Position numbers and translations under genes: made by a program
Source: Firmicutes bacterium UBA5500
GTDB taxonomy: Bacteria; Bacillota; UBA994; UBA5500
NCBI GenBank assembly: GCA_002427055.1
Contig: DIPA01000060.1
Span: 1 to 18,153, forward strand
Reading direction: 5' to 3'
DNA length: 18,153 nt
The notes under the pieces: generated by a model
Database searches by the model: none
What the model saw: the letters and a program-made list of their open reading frames with translations, nothing else
Told to the model about the DNA's origin: nothing
Part shown: positions 1 through 8,098 of the stretch, piece after piece
Position numbering within the stretch: position 1 is the stretch's first letter
Layout of the letters: every line of letters starts with the position of its first letter

Positions 1-291
1 ATAGCCATAATAAGGCATAACCGCCGTAATGCGTGCGGCGGAGGCGCGACGTAAGGCGTCGATAGTGACCAACAACTCCATTAAGTGCTCATTCACCGGA
101 GAACAAGTTGGCTGAATTACAAACACATCTGCACCACGCACACTCTCATTGATGCGTATTTGAATCTCACCATCACGAAAACGGCTAATTACACTATCAC
201 TAAGTGGTAGGTCTAACCAATCAGCGATCTCTTCCGACAAAGCACGGTTTGCATTACAGGAAAATAGTTTTAGTGGTCGCTCAGCAGTCAC
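1..291 (-). CDS. prs: Ribose-phosphate pyrophosphokinase, N-terminal 97 residues (cut by window edge)
   Basis: Cytosolic enzyme that makes PRPP from ribose 5-phosphate and ATP for purine, pyrimidine, NAD, His and Trp synthesis. I translated the minus strand from a GTG at 289-291. The peptide begins [18 protein letters not shown] and contains the family hallmarks [26 protein letters not shown] and later [16 protein letters not shown], all typical of the Prs N-terminal domain including the subunit-interface region. The frame is open to the window edge, so the catalytic PRPP loop lies outside. The start is supported by a GGGAGG ribosome binding site at 298-303. The gene follows glmU by only 17 bp, the standard glmU-prs order in Bacillota, and is probably co-transcribed with it. 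Identification is firm; only the truncation limits it. Confidence 0.95.
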   Translation of the reverse strand, partial: MTAERPLKLFSCNANRALSEEIADWLDLPLSDSVISRFRDGEIQIRINESVRGADVFVIQPTCSPVNEHLMELLVTIDALRRASAARITAVMPYYGY

Positions 292-308
292 TGCAAACCC
301 TCCCTACT

Positions 309-1670
309 CTATTGCTTTCGCCTAGCCACCCAGCCCTCCTTATTCTCTTGCCGAGAACGCGCTAAGGCCAACGAGCCGGCTGGTACATCTTTGGTGATGG
401 TTGACCCGGCAGCCACATAAGCTTCTTGCCCGATATGCACCGGAGCAACTAGGTTACTATTGCAACCAATAAAGGCATCATCCTCAATTTGCGAACGATA
501 TTTCTTGCGTCCATCATAGTTGACAAAAATAGTCCCGGCTCCGATATTCACGTGCGAGCCAATAGTAGCATCACCTACATAGCTAAGGTGAGGAATCTTA
601 CTCCCTACGCCCACTTGACTATTTTTCAACTCGACGAAATCACCCACCTTAACACCGGTTGCCAGCTCCGTCTGCGGTCGCAGATAAGCATAAGGGCCAA
701 TAACGCAGTTATCATCTATCTTGCTTTGACGGGCAACAGAGAATTCTATACTAACGCCATCTCCGACCTGACAGTCAATCAAACGTGTTTGGGGGCCAAT
801 AATACAATTGCGACCAATACTGGTATTGCCTTCCAGAATAACGCCTGGGTAAACGACCGTATCTTGTCCGATCGTAACCGTTTCATCAATAAGACAACTC
901 TCTGGCTGCAAGAAGGTCACCCCGCCAAGCATCAGCTTGTTACGAATACGCTGTCTCAGTACCCCTTCAGCCTGTGCTAAACGTACCCGATCGTTGATCC
1001 CTAAGGATTCGTTATTGTCTTCCAGTACATAACTGGCTACTCGGCCACCCTTTTGATAAATAGACTGAATAACATCTGTCAAATAGTATTCCCCTTGAGC
1101 ATTATCGTTTGTTAGCTGATCAAGAGCTTCAAATAAAGCTTCTGCCCGAAAACAGAAAAAGCCGGTGTTGATCTCCTTGATGGCCTTCTGCTCTGAATTT
1201 GCATCTTTAGCTTCTACTAAGCCACAGACCTGCCCCTTAGCATCACGTAGCACGCGTCCGTAGTCACCTGGCCGTGGGAAAATAGCCGTCAGTATTGTTG
1301 CATCGGCCTGAGCTTCTAGGTGTATTGCCTGCATTTGCTCTAACGTAGTACCTGTGATTAAAGGTGCATCGCCACAGAGCACAAAGACATTAGGCTCATT
1401 CTGATAATAAGGCTTTACTTGTAAGGCGGCGTGCCCTGTACCAAGTTGTTCCGCCTGCAAAACGTAAGTATAAGCTTCACCTAGGCGTTCTCTCACTTGA
1501 CTAGCATCGCGACCAATTACCACATAGAAACTCGATATCCCTATATCTTGGCAAGCACGTATCACATGTTCAACTATCGGCCTACCACATAGGTTATGTA
1601 AAACCTTGTTGGTATTCGAGTGCATACGCTTGCCCGCGCCAGCCGCTAGTATAATAGCGCTCGTCTGCAA
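309..1670 (-). CDS. glmU: Bifunctional UDP-GlcNAc pyrophosphorylase / glucosamine-1-phosphate acetyltransferase
   Basis: Makes UDP-N-acetylglucosamine for peptidoglycan and wall polymers: the C-terminal half acetylates glucosamine-1-phosphate using acetyl-CoA, and the N-terminal half couples the product to UTP. The 453-residue length is normal for the family. The N-terminal nucleotidyltransferase domain (about 1-230) shows LAAGAGKRM and then LCGDAPL with the metal-binding Asp. The C-terminal left-handed beta helix (about 250-450) shows hexapeptide repeats and the acetyltransferase signature HLSYVGDATIG followed by NIGAGTIFVNYDG. The start is TTG at 1668-1670, preceded by AAGGAG with a 7-base spacer; a nearby ATG is out of frame. 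The gene has its own sigma-A-like promoter after the spoVG terminator, and prs follows closely. Confidence 0.98.
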   Translation of the reverse strand: MQTSAIILAAGAGKRMHSNTNKVLHNLCGRPIVEHVIRACQDIGISSFYVVIGRDASQVRERLGEAYTYVLQAEQLGTGHAALQVKPYYQNEPNVFVLCGDAPLITGTTLEQMQAIHLEAQADATILTAIFPRPGDYGRVLRDAKGQVCGLVEAKDANSEQKAIKEINTGFFCFRAEALFEALDQLTNDNAQGEYYLTDVIQSIYQKGGRVASYVLEDNNESLGINDRVRLAQAEGVLRQRIRNKLMLGGVTFLQPESCLIDETVTIGQDTVVYPGVILEGNTSIGRNCIIGPQTRLIDCQVGDGVSIEFSVARQSKIDDNCVIGPYAYLRPQTELATGVKVGDFVELKNSQVGVGSKIPHLSYVGDATIGSHVNIGAGTIFVNYDGRKKYRSQIEDDAFIGCNSNLVAPVHIGQEAYVAAGSTITKDVPAGSLALARSRQENKEGWVARRKQ

Positions 1671-1707
1671 ACGCTCATCTCCTTCCCCATCTTACTCTAC
1701 GGCTATT

Positions 1708-1736
1708 ATTATATACCAATCTTAGTATAGAACCAA
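1708..1736 (-). promoter_or_regulatory. Sigma-A-type promoter for glmU-prs
   Basis: On the minus strand, -35 TTGGTT (1731-1736) and a perfect -10 TATAAT (1708-1713) are separated by exactly 17 bases. It lies between the spoVG terminator and the glmU start, so it can re-initiate transcription for glmU and prs. The -35 is only a 4 of 6 match. Confidence 0.65.
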
Positions 1737-1772
1737 AGTAAGGATGGCAGCGGTAAAAGCGTCTTATATTTA

Positions 1773-1799
1773 GAAAAAAAAAGAGCCCGTTAGGGCTCT
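1773..1799 (-). terminator. Rho-independent terminator of spoVG
   Basis: Seven-base-pair GC-rich stem (1782-1788 with 1793-1799), loop of four, then a run of T on the minus strand (about 1782 down to 1774). The stem overlaps the spoVG stop codon (1798-1800), so termination begins inside the last codon. Confidence 0.85.
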
Positions 1800-2064
1800 A
1801 CGATACGATGGCTATTTGCCGTTCGTACGCCGCCAAGACTGCTTCCTGCAATCGTTCGCGGGTTTGTGAGTTGATCGGATGAGCGATGTCCCTAAACTCT
1901 CCCTCTGGTGTCTTGCGACTAGGCATAGCTACGAAAAGACCATTGTTACCGTCGACTACCCGCACATCATGAATCACGAACTCGTCATCGAGCGTAATGG
2001 AGACTATTGCCTTCATGCGCCCCTCTGTGTTGATCTTACGGATACGCACATCTGTAATTACCAC
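1798..2064 (-). CDS. spoVG: Septation / stage V sporulation protein SpoVG
   Basis: Small RNA/DNA-binding regulator affecting asymmetric septation, cortex formation and, in several Gram-positive species, expression of other genes. The protein matches the family from end to end: [19 protein letters not shown], then [19 protein letters not shown], then [12 protein letters not shown] chose the GTG at 2062-2064 (88 aa) because AAAGGAG at 2073-2079 sits 8 bases upstream and the protein then begins VITDVR, like known SpoVG proteins. The frame stays open upstream to 2184, but that extension has no family similarity and would place the ribosome binding site inside the gene. The gene is monocistronic by sequence, with its terminator at the stop codon. 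It diverges from the stress-protein gene at 2253. Confidence 0.97.
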   Translation of the reverse strand: MVITDVRIRKINTEGRMKAIVSITLDDEFVIHDVRVVDGNNGLFVAMPSRKTPEGEFRDIAHPINSQTRERLQEAVLAAYERQIAIVS

Positions 2065-2252
2065 ACTTTTCACTCCTTTGCATATCTTGGCTGTTCCCCT
2101 TTCTTTGTTCGACGTCGATGAAGGCATTCCCTTCATAAATCTCATAATTTTTGCAAGAAACACTTGTATTGCGGCAAGGCACACGTGTAATACTAAACTT
2201 GCTACATCGCGCTCTTGTTTTTTTCACAAATCATCACTAGGAGGCGTTACTT
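2065..2252. promoter_or_regulatory. Divergent control region between spoVG and the YflT-type gene
   Basis: 188 bp carrying both upstream regions. For spoVG (minus strand) there is a 7-bp hairpin with a 5-base loop at 2118-2136 that would fall in or near the leader. A weak sigma-H-like pair also exists: AGGGAAT, then GAACA after the correct 11-base gap between consensus blocks, with several mismatches. For the plus-strand gene a weak pair is TTGTAT (2164-2169) and TAATAC (2188-2193), spacer 18. The palindrome ACACGTGT (2181-2188) abuts that -10, and an imperfect inverted repeat lies at about 2152-2168. The plus gene's AGGAGG is at 2239-2244. None of the promoters is strong by eye. Confidence 0.35.
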
Positions 2253-2783
2253 TTGCAGAAAACAGTAATAGGCTTGTTCGCATCTGAATCGGCGGCCCAA
2301 GAGGCCATAGCTAATCTGCGCAAGAAAGGTTATACCGAAAACGAGATCAACTTGGTACAAAAGGATAACAGATCTAGCGGAAGCAGGGGCACTGGTTCCC
2401 CCGGAATGACCAACGGTACTAGCTCGGAGGATCTAGGTTTAGCTACAGGTGGCGTTACTGACGGCGTGACTTCCGGGGCAACCTGGGGTGGGTTGGCTGG
2501 GCTAGCCTTAGGGGCCGGAGCCCTGGCAGTGCCTGGCGTCGGGCCGCTACTGGCCGCTGGTCCTATCGCGGCGGCGCTAACAGGAGCCGCCACAGGGGGC
2601 ATTGCCGGCGGACTTATTGACTGGGGCATTCCCGCAGAGCGCGGCCAACACTACGAAAATCGGGTAAAGCAAGGCGACCTATTGGCTGTTGTAAAAGTTA
2701 GCGACAGCAAAGCTAATGAAGCAGCTAGTATTTTGCGGAACAACGGCGCCAAGGATGTGGAAGTTCACGACGTAACTAAGTAA
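2253..2783 (+). CDS. YflT-type general stress protein with a glycine-zipper hydrophobic core
   Basis: 176 residues. Residues 1-38 (KTVIGLFASESAAQEAIANL, then KGYTENEINLV) match the start of the heat-induced stress protein YflT / general stress 17M domain, a small alpha-beta fold. Residues about 40-60 are a Gly/Ser-rich linker. Residues about 70-125 are Gly/Ala-rich and hydrophobic (WGGLAGLALGAGALAVPGVG, later GAATGGIAGGLIDWG), with the small-residue spacing of glycine-zipper membrane segments. The C-terminus (about 130-176) returns to a soluble fold ending GDLLAVVKVSD, then ASILRNNGAKDVEVHD. The start is TTG at 2253-2255 with AGGAGG 8 bases upstream. It is the only plus-strand gene in the left block, divergent from spoVG and convergent with the nucleotidyltransferase gene. 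The biochemical role is unknown; membrane association and stress induction are inferences. Confidence 0.85.
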   Translation: MQKTVIGLFASESAAQEAIANLRKKGYTENEINLVQKDNRSSGSRGTGSPGMTNGTSSEDLGLATGGVTDGVTSGATWGGLAGLALGAGALAVPGVGPLLAAGPIAAALTGAATGGIAGGLIDWGIPAERGQHYENRVKQGDLLAVVKVSDSKANEAASILRNNGAKDVEVHDVTK

Positions 2784-2785
2784 AC

Positions 2786-2826
2786 AAAAAGGGTTCAGCT
2801 CGGTTGAACCGAGCTGAACCCTTTTT
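2786..2826. terminator. Bidirectional rho-independent terminator
   Basis: A nearly perfect palindrome: 15-bp arms (2791-2805 and 2807-2821) around one base, flanked by AAAAA on the left and TTTTT on the right. It can terminate both the plus-strand stress gene (stop at 2781-2783) and the minus-strand nucleotidyltransferase gene (stop at 2835-2837), each within about 10 bases of its stop. Confidence 0.95.
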
Positions 2827-2834
2827 ATGTTACT

Positions 2835-3599
2835 TCAATTACCTGCCGCCAAAATCCGGCGCGCTAATTCTAGGTCACTGTCCTTATCTACGTCTGTGCC
2901 AATCTCAGGGTAAGCGCAATAGATAGCCGCACCTGTGATCCTCAGAATACGAGACAACCTCTGTTCCAGTTCACTTACAGTAAGCAAGCCTAAGGCTAAT
3001 TGCAGCACAAAAATGATTCCCGGCAAGCCAAGGGTCAAGAGCATCCTTACTGGATTCTTACGCTCCATTACTAGTTTCCTGAATACGCGGGACAGGGGAA
3101 TGGCCTGTTTCGGATTTACAACAAGAACGTTACCTCCAGTAAAAGAACCGTTCTTAAGCTTAGCATATGTGCGCTTGACTCCGGGGTAGCGTCTCTCGCA
3201 ATCTACCTGGTTAATAATAGGATAATAAATATCTGCTTCCCGCTCATTTACAGCATTAAAAACAGAATCTAATGCCTCTGGGGTTAGCATCGGAATGTCG
3301 GAGGTGCAAATTAGAACCTTCTTATCTTGCGGTAGCTCAAGCACCGCTGCCAAAACGTTATCGATGATATCTCCCTGTTCAGGCAGTAACTGAATACCAT
3401 CCCCTGGCAGCGAGTTGGCTAGAGCATCTACCGGCCCAACTACGATAATTTGGTCAATCCTGGGGCATTCCCTTAGTGCAGCGATCACATAAGTAATCAT
3501 AGGTAAATTGTTGATCGGCAAGAAAGCTTTGTTATTAACACCATGTTGCCGTGCCCATTTATCGTCTTCCGTCCCCCCAGCTAGAACGATAGCATGCAT
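2835..3599 (-). CDS. MobA-like nucleotidyltransferase with internal hydrophobic segment
   Basis: 254 residues from the preferred start. The N-terminus HAIVLAGG is the nucleotide-binding loop of the NTP-transferase fold, though the usual RMG is not present. KAFLPINNLPMITYVIAAL supplies the conserved Lys and the sugar/pterin-side helix. CTSDIPML (D101) is the metal-binding Asp motif, and GTDVDKDSDLELA near the C-terminus is also typical. Residues about 186-207 are strongly hydrophobic (LLTLGLPGIIFVLQLALGLL) and could be an amphipathic or membrane-contacting helix, unusual for MobA or CofC. I chose ATG 3597-3599 over ATG 3603-3605 because AAGGGGG then has a 7-base spacer instead of 1. It lies 29 bp after the GntR gene and is probably co-transcribed. 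The substrate is unknown: molybdopterin, F420 or sugar nucleotides are possible, none shown. Confidence 0.85.
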   Translation of the reverse strand: MHAIVLAGGTEDDKWARQHGVNNKAFLPINNLPMITYVIAALRECPRIDQIIVVGPVDALANSLPGDGIQLLPEQGDIIDNVLAAVLELPQDKKVLICTSDIPMLTPEALDSVFNAVNEREADIYYPIINQVDCERRYPGVKRTYAKLKNGSFTGGNVLVVNPKQAIPLSRVFRKLVMERKNPVRMLLTLGLPGIIFVLQLALGLLTVSELEQRLSRILRITGAAIYCAYPEIGTDVDKDSDLELARRILAAGN

Positions 3600-3628
3600 A
3601 GACATACCCCCTTACTTACACCTCTGAC

Positions 3629-4312
3629 TCAAGAGTCCTTCTGTCCACGAATCCATTCCATAAGTGCATTCTCAGCATTCTCGATATGTCCTAATGCTAA
3701 TTGCTGCGCTAATTCAGCATTGCTATCAGAAATTGCTTCAGCAATATTTCTATGCTCCTGTAACACCCCATGAACTCGCCCCGGCATAGCCAGAGTAGTA
3801 ACCCGAAAACGTTGGATCTGTTCACGGAGATTATTTAGAATCTGCATTAGCCGATCATTATGACTCGCTCGATACAAGAGATTATGATACTCCTCATCCA
3901 ACTCAACCGTCTGTTGGAAGTCGTCATTCTCAATAGCAGCTCCAATACGAACCAAAATACGCTCCATTTCTTCAGATTCCTCAGGGGTAATTCTCTCTGC
4001 AGCCAGACCGGCCGCTAATGCCTCCAAGGCGGATCGTATCTCAAAGGTTTCAGCCACATCCTTGATGCTTAAGTCGGCTACATAGGCGCCACGACGTGGC
4101 ACCATAATTACTAATCCTTCTAGCTCTAGTTTACGAATAGCCTCACGCACCGGGGTGCGACTGACTCCCATTTCGTCAGCCAACTGCATCTCCATTAATC
4201 GTTCACCCGGTCGCAACTTGCCTTTAATAATGGCATCGCGTAAATGCTCAAAAACGATTTCACGTAAGGGTTTATAGTTTTCTAGTTTTACAGGAATAAG
4301 GCGCTCTGTCAT
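3629..4312 (-). CDS. GntR-family regulator, FadR/FCD subfamily
   Basis: A 227-residue DNA-binding regulator. The N-terminal winged helix-turn-helix (about 14-80) shows REIVFEHLRDAIIKGKLRPG, then LADEMGVSRTPVREAIRKLE and LEGLVIMVPRRGAYV, the GntR signature. The C-terminal FCD all-helical ligand domain (about 85-210) keeps the expected metal ligands: Asp and His in ELDEEYHNLL, His in LQEHRNIAEAI and His in ALGHIENA, so a metal plus small carboxylate effector is plausible. I chose ATG 4310-4312 because AAGGAG lies 6 bases upstream; a longer reading to 4402 adds 30 residues with no domain similarity. It sits between ispE and the nucleotidyltransferase gene, the place of purR in Bacillus. The effector and targets are not evident. 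Confidence 0.93.
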   Translation of the reverse strand: MTERLIPVKLENYKPLREIVFEHLRDAIIKGKLRPGERLMEMQLADEMGVSRTPVREAIRKLELEGLVIMVPRRGAYVADLSIKDVAETFEIRSALEALAAGLAAERITPEESEEMERILVRIGAAIENDDFQQTVELDEEYHNLLYRASHNDRLMQILNNLREQIQRFRVTTLAMPGRVHGVLQEHRNIAEAISDSNAELAQQLALGHIENAENALMEWIRGQKDS

Positions 4313-4490
4313 AAATCTCTCCTTCCCCGAACGCAATCTCAATACTATGGTGCTCTTCCTAACAAGAGTGCCGTTCCGTTCGTCTAATACTATTTGAGAC
4401 ACAACCCCTAGCTATCTACCAAATAAAGTAAACTGCATTATGACTATTATATATTTATTCGCCGTCGGAAGCAGACATCCCTTTACTGAC

Positions 4491-5348
4491 CTATAATCGC
4501 GTTTTTGCTAAAAACGCTCTATAAGCAGGGGGTAATAATCGGCGTATATCTTGCAACCAACTATGCGTCCGGTCTGCTGCTGTTTCTGGTAACAACACAA
4601 ATAAACAGGCCCCACTACCAGACAACAAGCACGGGAAGCCCGCTAGTAATAGCCTTCTTTTGACTGCAGCCAGCTGCGGGGCCAAAGTAAACGCCGGCCC
4701 CTCTAAATCATTGTGTAATAAATGACCGAGAGCCTCATGATCCGATTGTTCAAGAGCCCGCAAAACATCGGGCAAAGCCCACACCGGTTGGGGACCAGGG
4801 CTCCAACGGGAGTAAACCCGAGGCGTAGATAAGCCAAAGGGCGGCTGAATCAACACTATCGCCAAATCAGGCTGCAACGGAAGTATCTCGATTTCATCAC
4901 CCCGACCGCGACCTATCCCTGTTCCACCCTGCAAGAAAAAGGGAACATCTGCACCTAGCGCTTGCGCTAAGGGCAGAAGTTGCTCTCTAGACCAATTTAG
5001 CCTCCATAACCTATTTAAGCCTCGCAAAACTGCTGCTGCATCTGAACTCCCTCCGCCCAGACCTGCCCGCCAGGGAATTCTTTTTTCCAAGTAGATATGT
5101 ACCCCTTGTCCAGGAACCTGACTGGCTACTAGAGCAGCCGCACGATAAGCAAGGTTATGCTCATTACACGGTAGCCGCGCATCGTCACAGGTGAGCGAAA
5201 CACCCTGTGCTGCCGGTTCTAACATGAGCTTATCTGCAAACGAAATCGTCTGTAAAATAGTCTCTACTTGATGGTACCCATCGGGCAACTTACCGAGCAC
5301 GCGCAGCCACAGATTGATTTTGGCTGGGGCAAATTCTATAATCTGCAT
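4491..5348 (-). CDS. ispE: 4-diphosphocytidyl-2-C-methyl-D-erythritol kinase
   Basis: GHMP-family kinase of the MEP (non-mevalonate) isoprenoid pathway; it phosphorylates CDP-methylerythritol with ATP in the cytosol. From ATG at 5346-5348 the protein has 285 residues, normal for IspE. FAPAKINLWLRVLGKLPDGYH at the N-terminus contains the catalytic Lys10. The GHMP ATP loop WRAGLGGGSSDAAAVL is at about 93-108, LGADVPFFLQGG carries the catalytic Asp, and LLSGSGACLF is the third GHMP motif. The ATG has a G-rich SD 8 bases upstream; an in-frame GTG at 5355-5357 overlaps that SD and is less likely. cphA ends 105 bp upstream, and a sigma-A-like promoter can be seen in that gap. Confidence 0.97.
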   Translation of the reverse strand: MQIIEFAPAKINLWLRVLGKLPDGYHQVETILQTISFADKLMLEPAAQGVSLTCDDARLPCNEHNLAYRAAALVASQVPGQGVHIYLEKRIPWRAGLGGGSSDAAAVLRGLNRLWRLNWSREQLLPLAQALGADVPFFLQGGTGIGRGRGDEIEILPLQPDLAIVLIQPPFGLSTPRVYSRWSPGPQPVWALPDVLRALEQSDHEALGHLLHNDLEGPAFTLAPQLAAVKRRLLLAGFPCLLSGSGACLFVLLPETAADRTHSWLQDIRRLLPPAYRAFLAKTRL

Positions 5349-5368
5349 CTTAAGCACCCCCCAACCTT

Positions 5369-5397
5369 ATTCTAATACAAACAAATGCGGCTGCGAA
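5369..5397 (-). promoter_or_regulatory. Candidate sigma-A promoter for ispE
   Basis: On the minus strand, TTCGCA (5392-5397) and TAGAAT (5369-5374) are 17 bases apart, placed in the 105-bp gap between the cphA stop and ispE. The -35 matches 4 of 6 and the -10 matches 5 of 6. Read-through from cphBA is also possible because no terminator with a T-run follows cphA. Confidence 0.45.
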
Positions 5398-5453
5398 CCC
5401 TATCTTCCAAGCAGGTTTAATTGAGCCTTTACTAGATCACGAGGCACTCTCCA

Positions 5454-8096
5454 CTAAAGCCCCCCTGCCACTACGTAAGACTTGTGCACTGATTGAGCCT
5501 CACATGCTAATTCAGTCAGCAAAGACATCGTGTAGGACAAATCTTCATAGAGAACGACAATTAGATCGTCCGGTTGTGCGGCAGCAAACGCAGCCCACAA
5601 AGCAGTACGTTCTTCCAGAAAAACCTGGACTGCTTCAGCAGCGAGCCCTACGGCTAGGGCACCTTGCCGCAGTATGTCGGCTACTTCTCCGGGACCTCGC
5701 CCCTTTCGGTCACGATCTTCCTTGATGAACAACTTATCAAAACCCAAGCCAGCCGCTTGCCCCACATTAAAAACAGTAGCTGTGCGTCGATTCCCAGGTG
5801 CAGCGATGACACCTATCAATTCTCCCTTGGTTAAGTTACGCGCCAGTTGCGTCAGACCTTGAATGCCGGCCACATTATGTGCGTAGTCAACCAGAACTGA
5901 ATGGCGCCCTATGGAAAATAAGTTCTGGCGTCCTGGATTGTGCTTAGTGTCTGGCAAGAAAGTAACTAAACCTTGCCGAAGCAGGTCTTCCTCTACCCTC
6001 AAGCCCCATAAAGCAGCACAGGCCGCCAGCACGTTAGCAACATTATAGCTGGCGCTACCACCGAAGGTAATTGGAATCTCAGCAACGGCTACTAAAGTCT
6101 TACAACGATCACCTTCAACCAAACAAATATGGCCTTCCTGTACCAAAACGGCGCGTCCCCCTATGCCAAGATGACGCCTCACCTGCAGGTTATCTGGCTG
6201 CAGGCTAAACAGGATAGCTTGAGCATGCTGCTGCGGCATGAGATCCATACTACACTCGTCATCGGCGTTCATTATGACGTAGCCGTCTGTGCGCACCGAT
6301 TCTAAAACTAGAGACTTCACCCAAGCAAGGTCCTCCATACAATCTAGGTTGTCCTGCCCCAGGTGATCTTCCGAAATATTGGTCAATATGGCGACGTCGC
6401 AACGGTCATAGGCCAAACCACCACGTAATAAACCGCCTCTGGCAAGCTCTAAGACTGCTACCTCAACCTCTGGATCATCAAGCAGAACGCGAGCACTCCA
6501 AGGACCGGTTGTATCTCCGGCTACTAGCAAGCGGTCGTTATGGTATATGCCTGCGGTACTTGTAAGCCCAACCATCCCATAGCACTGGCGCAGGACATGA
6601 GCCACCAGTCGGCAAGTAGTCGTCTTGCCATTTGTCCCGGTGACAGCCACAATAGGAATTTCACTCGGAGCACCCACTGGGTACAGACTCTCGATAATCT
6701 GTGAGGCTACATCGCGCTCAGGGCCCTCCATGGGAAAATGATGCATCCGAATTCCAGGTGCAGCATTTACTTCGATAATCGCCCCTCTACCCCAAGCGAT
6801 TGGCAAGCCAACGTCGGCGGTCACTAAGTCTACCCCTGCCACATCGAGGCCAATCAGCCGTACAGCACGTACTACTGTCTGAGCAAGCTCAGGATGCACC
6901 AGATCAGTCACATCCATAGCAGTACCACCTGTACTAAGGTTAGCATTCTCACGTAGCCAAACGATAGAGCCCGGGGCCGGAATACTGAGTAAGTCATAGC
7001 CTTGCCGAGCCAAAACTAGCTTCGCAATATCATCAAGTGTTATTTTGGTTAGCGGTTTCTCATGCTCATTCCCGCGTAGAGGATCTTGATTGACCTCTTC
7101 AATCAGAGCCACAACTGTATCTCGCCCATTGCCTACTACATGAGCCGGGATGCGCTCCGATGCTGCAACCAAACGGTCATTTACTACTAATAGGCGAAAA
7201 TGTTTACCTGCAATAAACTCCTCCAGGAGAACATAAGGGCTGAAGCGCGAGGCGATAGCAAAGCCATGTACTACATCGTCTTCACTATTTAAGTTAAGGG
7301 AGACGCCACGCCCCTGATTACCATCGCAAGGTTTAAGTACCACTGGGCACTTTAGCTCACGCCAAACATTCAGCGCTTCATTGACAGAACGAACCACCCG
7401 TCCTCTAGGTACAGGAATAGCAGCCGCTTTCAAGATCAGCTTGGTCAAAGCCTTATCGCCAGCTACGTCTGCAGCTAAACAGCTAGTATGATCGGTAAGC
7501 GTAGCTTGGATACGTCGAGTATAACGCCCAGATCCTAGCTGAATCAAACTACCCTCTCCAATACGCCTAACACTTATACCTCGCCTACGGGCAGCCTCCC
7601 AGAGGGCCTTACTACTAGGCCCTAAATCAACTTGAGCTAAATTACGCTCCAGACTAGCTAATGCCGCTGCTAGATTGTATTCACGCCTAGCTAGTATTGA
7701 ATGCAGTAAATCTAGACCCGTATCGACTAATCGTTCTGCCAATCCTGAGCAATGGCATTCGAAAATAACCTCATAGACTCCCCATTGATCAGTAGCTCGG
7801 GTTTTGCCATACTTACTTACCAGCCCTAACTGTCCCTGTAGTTCTAACAACACATGCTCTAAAATATGCCCAAAATAGGTTCCGGCCTGCAAACGCTGCA
7901 CAAAACCATCAGCGTCACCGGTAGCGCATCCATGTGACATGAGACCAGGCAAAATATTAAGCAATCTTTCATTAAATCCGGGAATTTCTCGGCTCTCCTT
8001 ACCGGTAAGCTCACCAAGATCAAGTAATACCAATGCGGCCGAACGGTGGGTATACACGTTGCGCCCTGAAAAAATGCGCAACCCGATCTTCTTCAC
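5454..8096 (-). CDS. cphA: Cyanophycin synthetase
   Basis: Makes cyanophycin, a poly-aspartate backbone with arginine on each side chain, a nitrogen and carbon store deposited as granules. 880 residues, the usual size. The N-terminal domain (about 1-160) has FNERLLNILPGL and GTYFGHILEHVLLELQ. The ATP-grasp domain (about 215-470) has VVLKPCDGNQGRGVS (about 250), VLLEEFIAGKHFRLLVV, and NLSTGGTAMDVTD, which is diagnostic for CphA; it adds Asp to the backbone. The Mur-ligase-like domain (about 480-870) has P-loop VTGTNGKTTT at about 485, then HNPGRQNLF and VLVDYAHN near 735; it adds Arg. The ATG is only 2 bp from the cphB stop, so the two are one transcript. All key motifs are intact, so this is CphA and not a MurE-type paralogue. 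Confidence 0.97.
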   Translation of the reverse strand: MKKIGLRIFSGRNVYTHRSAALVLLDLGELTGKESREIPGFNERLLNILPGLMSHGCATGDADGFVQRLQAGTYFGHILEHVLLELQGQLGLVSKYGKTRATDQWGVYEVIFECHCSGLAERLVDTGLDLLHSILARREYNLAAALASLERNLAQVDLGPSSKALWEAARRRGISVRRIGEGSLIQLGSGRYTRRIQATLTDHTSCLAADVAGDKALTKLILKAAAIPVPRGRVVRSVNEALNVWRELKCPVVLKPCDGNQGRGVSLNLNSEDDVVHGFAIASRFSPYVLLEEFIAGKHFRLLVVNDRLVAASERIPAHVVGNGRDTVVALIEEVNQDPLRGNEHEKPLTKITLDDIAKLVLARQGYDLLSIPAPGSIVWLRENANLSTGGTAMDVTDLVHPELAQTVVRAVRLIGLDVAGVDLVTADVGLPIAWGRGAIIEVNAAPGIRMHHFPMEGPERDVASQIIESLYPVGAPSEIPIVAVTGTNGKTTTCRLVAHVLRQCYGMVGLTSTAGIYHNDRLLVAGDTTGPWSARVLLDDPEVEVAVLELARGGLLRGGLAYDRCDVAILTNISEDHLGQDNLDCMEDLAWVKSLVLESVRTDGYVIMNADDECSMDLMPQQHAQAILFSLQPDNLQVRRHLGIGGRAVLVQEGHICLVEGDRCKTLVAVAEIPITFGGSASYNVANVLAACAALWGLRVEEDLLRQGLVTFLPDTKHNPGRQNLFSIGRHSVLVDYAHNVAGIQGLTQLARNLTKGELIGVIAAPGNRRTATVFNVGQAAGLGFDKLFIKEDRDRKGRGPGEVADILRQGALAVGLAAEAVQVFLEERTALWAAFAAAQPDDLIVVLYEDLSYTMSLLTELACEAQSVHKSYVVAGGL

Positions 8097-8098
8097 AG

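Noticed and set aside
489..980. 163-codon plus-strand open frame
   Set aside because: Lies wholly antisense to glmU, has no SD and no recognisable domain; glmU is certain.
2098..2136. Sigma-H promoter for spoVG
   Set aside because: Spacing is right, but the GGGA and GAAC mismatches leave it too weak to list separately; mentioned only in the control region.
2065..2184. N-terminal extension of SpoVG by 40 residues
   Set aside because: No family similarity; the AAAGGAG site and GTG at 2062-2064 fit known SpoVG starts much better.
2330..2629. 99-codon minus-strand frame, Pro/Ala-rich
   Set aside because: Antisense of the Gly/Ala-rich core of the stress protein; composition is explained by the opposite strand.
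4403..4490. TATAAT on the minus strand upstream of the GntR gene
   Set aside because: A good -10 but no acceptable -35 at 16-18 bases and no extended -10, so I do not list it as a promoter.
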